From Marinobacter nauticus (GTDB lineage Bacteria; Pseudomonadota; Gammaproteobacteria; Pseudomonadales; Oleiphilaceae), in NCBI RefSeq assembly GCF_003634635.1, contig NZ_RBJB01000003.1, forward strand, positions 967,127 through 1,031,126: a stretch of 64,000 nucleotides of DNA, written 5' to 3'. The translations under genes and the position numbers were made by a program. The notes below the pieces were generated by a model, which had not been told where the DNA came from, made no database searches, and was given only the letters and a program-made list of their open reading frames with translations. Position 1 is the first letter of the stretch, and each line of letters starts with the position of its first letter. Positions 62,287-64,000 of the stretch are shown in pieces.

Positions 62287-64000
62287 TCAGTTGGGTTTGC
62301 CGGTCAGACGCTCCAGCAGGACCAGCTGTGATGCCAGTCGCTCTTCGCCTTCCCCGGGCTGATTCTGAATGTAACTGCCATCGGGCTGCAACACCCAGGC
62401 CTGGCAATTGTCCGCCAGATAGGTATCCAGATCTTCCCGCAGGCGTGCAATCAGCGCGGGCTCCTCAACCGGGAACGCGGTTTCGACCCGGTGCAGCAGA
62501 TTGCGCTCCATGCCATCAGCACTGGAACAATACACCTCCGGCCGGCCACTATTACCGAAATAGTACACCCGCGTGTGCTCCAGGAAGCGGCCGATCACCG
62601 AACGCACCCGGATATTGTCCGAGAGTCCCGGCACTTCCGGACGCAGGCAGCAGATGCCACGGATGACCAGATCAATCTTGACCCCGGCCTGGGAGGCCCG
62701 ATACAGGGCCTTGATCATCTGCGGCTCGGTCAGGGCATTGAACTTGAAGATAATCCGCCCCTGCTCACCATAGCTGGCCTCTCGTTCGATCAGACTGATC
62801 AGACGGTTGTGTAAGGTAAACGGCGCATGAAACAGCTTTTTGATCTTCAACGCCTTGCCCATGCCGGTCAACTGCTGGAACAGCTTGTTGACGTCGTCGC
62901 CAATGGACTCGTCGCAGGTCATGAAACTGTAGTCGGTGTACAGGCGTGCGTTCCCGGCGTGGTAGTTACCGGTGCCCAAATGCACGTAGCGCCGCAGGCG
63001 GCCTTCTTCCCGACGGACAATCAGGATCATCTTGGCGTGGGTTTTGTACCCGACCACACCGTAAACCACGATCACGCCAGCTTCCTGCAGCCGACTGGCC
63101 AGCTCCAGGTTCTCGGCCTCGCTGAAACGGGCTCTCAGTTCGATAACCGCCGTCACTTCCTTGCCTCGACGCGCGGCATCGGCCAGGGCCTCAACAATTT
63201 CCGAGTCGGCACCGGTGCGATAAAGCGTCTGGCGAATGGCCAGCACCTGTGGATCCTTGGCTGCCTGGCGCAGCAGATCCACCACCGGGCTGAAGTTTTC
63301 ATAGGGATGTAACAGCAGCAGGGGCCGTTTGCGAATGGCATCGAACATGGATTCCTTGCTGCGAATCTGGCGAGGAATCGACGGCGAGAAGCTGGAATAG
63401 GTCAGGTCTGGCCGGTCCACCAGGCCACCCACCGCCATCAATCGAGTCAGGTTTACCGGGCCGTGGACCTGGTAGAGATCCCGCTCTGTCAGACCGAATT
63501 CCCGAAGCAGGAACTGCACCAGCTCTTCTGGGCAGTTATCCGCCACCTCAAGGCGAACGCCATCGCCAAACCGACGGCTTAGCAGCTCGCCGCGCAGGGC
63601 CGAGGCCAGGTCTTCCAGATCGTCTTCAAGCTCAAGGTCCGCGTTCCGGGTCAGCCGGAACTGATAACAGCCCTTCACCTCCATACCCGGAAACAGCTCA
63701 TCAGCATGGGCGTGAATCATGGACGACAGAAACACCAGGTTGTCACCACCCTCGCACACCTCATCCGGCAAGCGCACCAGGCGCGGCAGGGAGCGGGGCG
63801 CGGGCACAATCGCCATCCCGGTCTCACGACCAAAGGCATCCTTGCCGTCCAGCTCAACGATGAAGTTCAGGCTCTTGTTCACCAGGCGGGGGAACGGGTG
63901 TGATGGGTCCAGCCCGATCGGGCTGACCACCGGCAGAATTTCCTCGTCAAAGTAATTGCGCACCCACTCGGCCTGGGCCGGTGTCCACTCGCGGCGCCGG
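62287..64000 (-). CDS. ppk: Polyphosphate kinase, 5' part beyond the window
   Basis: Ppk makes polyphosphate from ATP. About 571 residues are visible, and the frame is open to the window end, so perhaps 120-150 N-terminal residues are missing. The histidine motif [20 protein letters not shown] gives the phosphorylated histidine, and GYKTHAKM the second histidine. [13 protein letters not shown] and the C-terminal SADGMERNL also match. It lies 41 bases upstream of the DUF945 gene on the same strand. Confidence 0.95.
   Translation of the reverse strand, partial: RRREWTPAQAEWVRNYFDEEILPVVSPIGLDPSHPFPRLVNKSLNFIVELDGKDAFGRETGMAIVPAPRSLPRLVRLPDEVCEGGDNLVFLSSMIHAHADELFPGMEVKGCYQFRLTRNADLELEDDLEDLASALRGELLSRRFGDGVRLEVADNCPEELVQFLLREFGLTERDLYQVHGPVNLTRLMAVGGLVDRPDLTYSSFSPSIPRQIRSKESMFDAIRKRPLLLLHPYENFSPVVDLLRQAAKDPQVLAIRQTLYRTGADSEIVEALADAARRGKEVTAVIELRARFSEAENLELASRLQEAGVIVVYGVVGYKTHAKMILIVRREEGRLRRYVHLGTGNYHAGNARLYTDYSFMTCDESIGDDVNKLFQQLTGMGKALKIKKLFHAPFTLHNRLISLIEREASYGEQGRIIFKFNALTEPQMIKALYRASQAGVKIDLVIRGICCLRPEVPGLSDNIRVRSVIGRFLEHTRVYYFGNSGRPEVYCSSADGMERNLLHRVETAFPVEEPALIARLREDLDTYLADNCQAWVLQPDGSYIQNQPGEGEERLASQLVLLERLTGKPN

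Overview
The window is gammaproteobacterial chromosome, moderately GC-rich and gene-dense. Gene content and order (petrobactin genes, an AlgC with a membrane extension, Vfr, PrkB, and the orders coaBC-dut-algC-argB, radC-rpmB-rpmG and vfr-osmC-speD) fit Marinobacter or a close marine relative best. This is an inference from gene families recalled from memory; no database search was run. There are no rRNA or tRNA genes, CRISPR arrays or insertion sequences, and no gap between genes exceeds about 300 bases.

Region by region. Positions 1-2545 hold the 3' part of trpG, then trpD and trpC. Positions 2573-18565 hold an iron block. It has a MATE transporter, a complete petrobactin operon asbABCDEF (+) whose genes all overlap, and facing it (-) a TonB receptor, binding protein, permease, ATPase and DUF2218 operon, followed by an overlapping response-regulator/histidine-kinase pair. 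Fur-like boxes lie upstream of asbA, of the receptor and of the regulator. Positions 18636-31757 are accessory: DUF4202, two glutathione-transferase-like proteins, several alpha/beta hydrolases, an M14 peptidase, two META-domain lipoproteins, a fatty-acid hydroxylase, modABC, and a secreted von Willebrand factor A protein with a PEP-CTERM tail. Positions 32027-36236 hold vfr, an OsmC protein, speD, a pirin and prkB. Next come a 1249-residue PilZ/DUF1631/GGDEF/EAL protein and a zinc aminopeptidase lipoprotein. Positions 41243-50430 (-) run coaBC-dut-algC-argB-unknown-argE-argA. Positions 50603-55131 hold radC, rpmB, rpmG, an EEP nuclease-like protein, dsbA, cytochrome c4 and engB. Positions 55332-60875 hold a TetR regulator divergent from an aldehyde dehydrogenase, a Tat-exported small subunit, a GMC oxidoreductase and coaD. 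After coaD lies what looks like the deleted remnant of a ferredoxin gene, then a DUF945 protein and polyphosphate kinase, which runs off the window.

How it fits together. The iron block can make petrobactin (3,4-dihydroxybenzoate by AsbF, loading by AsbC/D/E, citrate-spermidine condensation by AsbA/B) and take up its iron complex. Control appears to be shared by Fur and a local two-component system. The TetR/aldehyde dehydrogenase/GMC group looks like an alcohol-to-acid oxidation unit.

Most notable non-gene signals: three copies of a hairpin element whose outer arms differ while its inner palindromes are alike; a hairpin that pairs the asbA ribosome-binding site, carrying a 9-base motif also found in the receptor promoter; a 16-bp palindrome between the -35 and -10 of the aldehyde dehydrogenase promoter; and the ferredoxin remnant.
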